Shown piece by piece: positions 63,957 through 64,000 of a stretch of 64,000 nt of DNA. Numbering within the stretch: the first letter of the stretch is position 1; the number at the start of each line of letters is the position of its first letter. Position numbers and translations under genes: made by a program. A model generated the notes under the pieces. The model was given only the letters and a program-made list of their open reading frames with translations. It was not told the origin of the DNA and searched no databases. Source of the stretch: Herbaspirillum sp. SJZ107 (GTDB lineage: Bacteria; Pseudomonadota; Gammaproteobacteria; Burkholderiales; Burkholderiaceae_D); the NCBI RefSeq assembly GCF_006715485.1, contig NZ_VFNH01000002.1:806001-870000 (forward strand), in the 5' to 3' direction.

Positions 63957-63990
63957 CGTCGTCCGCGCGAAGGCGGGGATCCATGCTGAG
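63957..63990. repeat. REP-like repeat at the right window edge
   Basis: CGTCGTCCGCGCGAAGGCGG followed by GGATCCATGC resembles the common betaproteobacterial REP with the GCGAAGGCGGG core. It lies about 30 bp after the cysB stop, and its core differs from the repeats at 2953 and 15215. Confidence 0.55.
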
Positions 63991-64000
63991 CAACAGAATT

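Overview
The window is GC-rich chromosomal DNA of a betaproteobacterium, most likely Oxalobacteraceae of the Massilia/Telluria type. I infer this from gene content and order: PEP-CTERM-tagged secreted proteins, a granule phasin, the neighbour pairs rpmB-rpmG, fkpB-ispH and purN-rsmB, a cysTWAB sulfate cluster and a livHMGF cluster, together with strong GC-driven shadow frames. No integrase, transposase, prophage or CRISPR array was seen, so this looks like core and flexible chromosome rather than an island.

1-9.5 kb: a putative gluzincin-type metallopeptidase cut by the left edge; a beta-hydroxyacid dehydrogenase followed by a protein resembling an inactivated archaeo-eukaryotic primase domain; a secreted fusion of pectate lyase and pectin methylesterase preceded by a PEP-CTERM protein, with two GntR-type palindromes upstream; and a LytS/LytTR two-component pair. 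9.6-15.1 kb: a two-ORF micro-operon and a TetR-controlled EmrA-EmrB-TolC type tripartite efflux pump with a recognisable promoter and operator. 15.3-26.5 kb: secreted beta-propeller protein, cold-shock protein, small unknown proteins, M49-like peptidase, chemoreceptor, BON/LEA-like envelope protein, HDOD protein, PRISE-type reductase and an MFS exporter.

26.5-36.2 kb: IMPACT-family protein, three identical tRNA-Lys(UUU) genes dispersed over 5 kb with small secreted proteins, an orphan branched-chain-type binding protein and a second PEP-CTERM protein between them; then an orphan GspE/PilB-like ATPase with a spermidine-synthase-like protein, a glycine-zipper protein and a barstar homologue. 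36.2-49.4 kb: housekeeping genes (purN, rsmB, mscS-type channel, fatty acid desaturase, rpmG/rpmB, radC, fkpB, ispH, apt). A KaiC-like ATPase and a hybrid histidine kinase sit, in opposite orientation, between rpmB and radC.

49.6-64 kb: livHMGF behind a leader terminator, phasin, a perfect FNR-type box, drug/metabolite exporter, nitroreductase, PBP7-like endopeptidase, IclR regulator, diacylglycerol kinase, 1-Cys peroxiredoxin, TauE/SafE exporter and cysT-cysW-cysA-cysB for sulfate uptake, without an adjacent sulfate-binding protein gene.

The most unusual items are the dead-primase-like protein, the bifunctional pectinase with its operators, the KaiC-kinase cassette inside a ribosomal/radC neighbourhood, the HDOD gene with a perfect inverted repeat and possible leaderless mRNA, the SD-sequestering hairpin before cysT, and the FNR box beside phaP. 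All functions are read from sequence by eye; no database search was possible.
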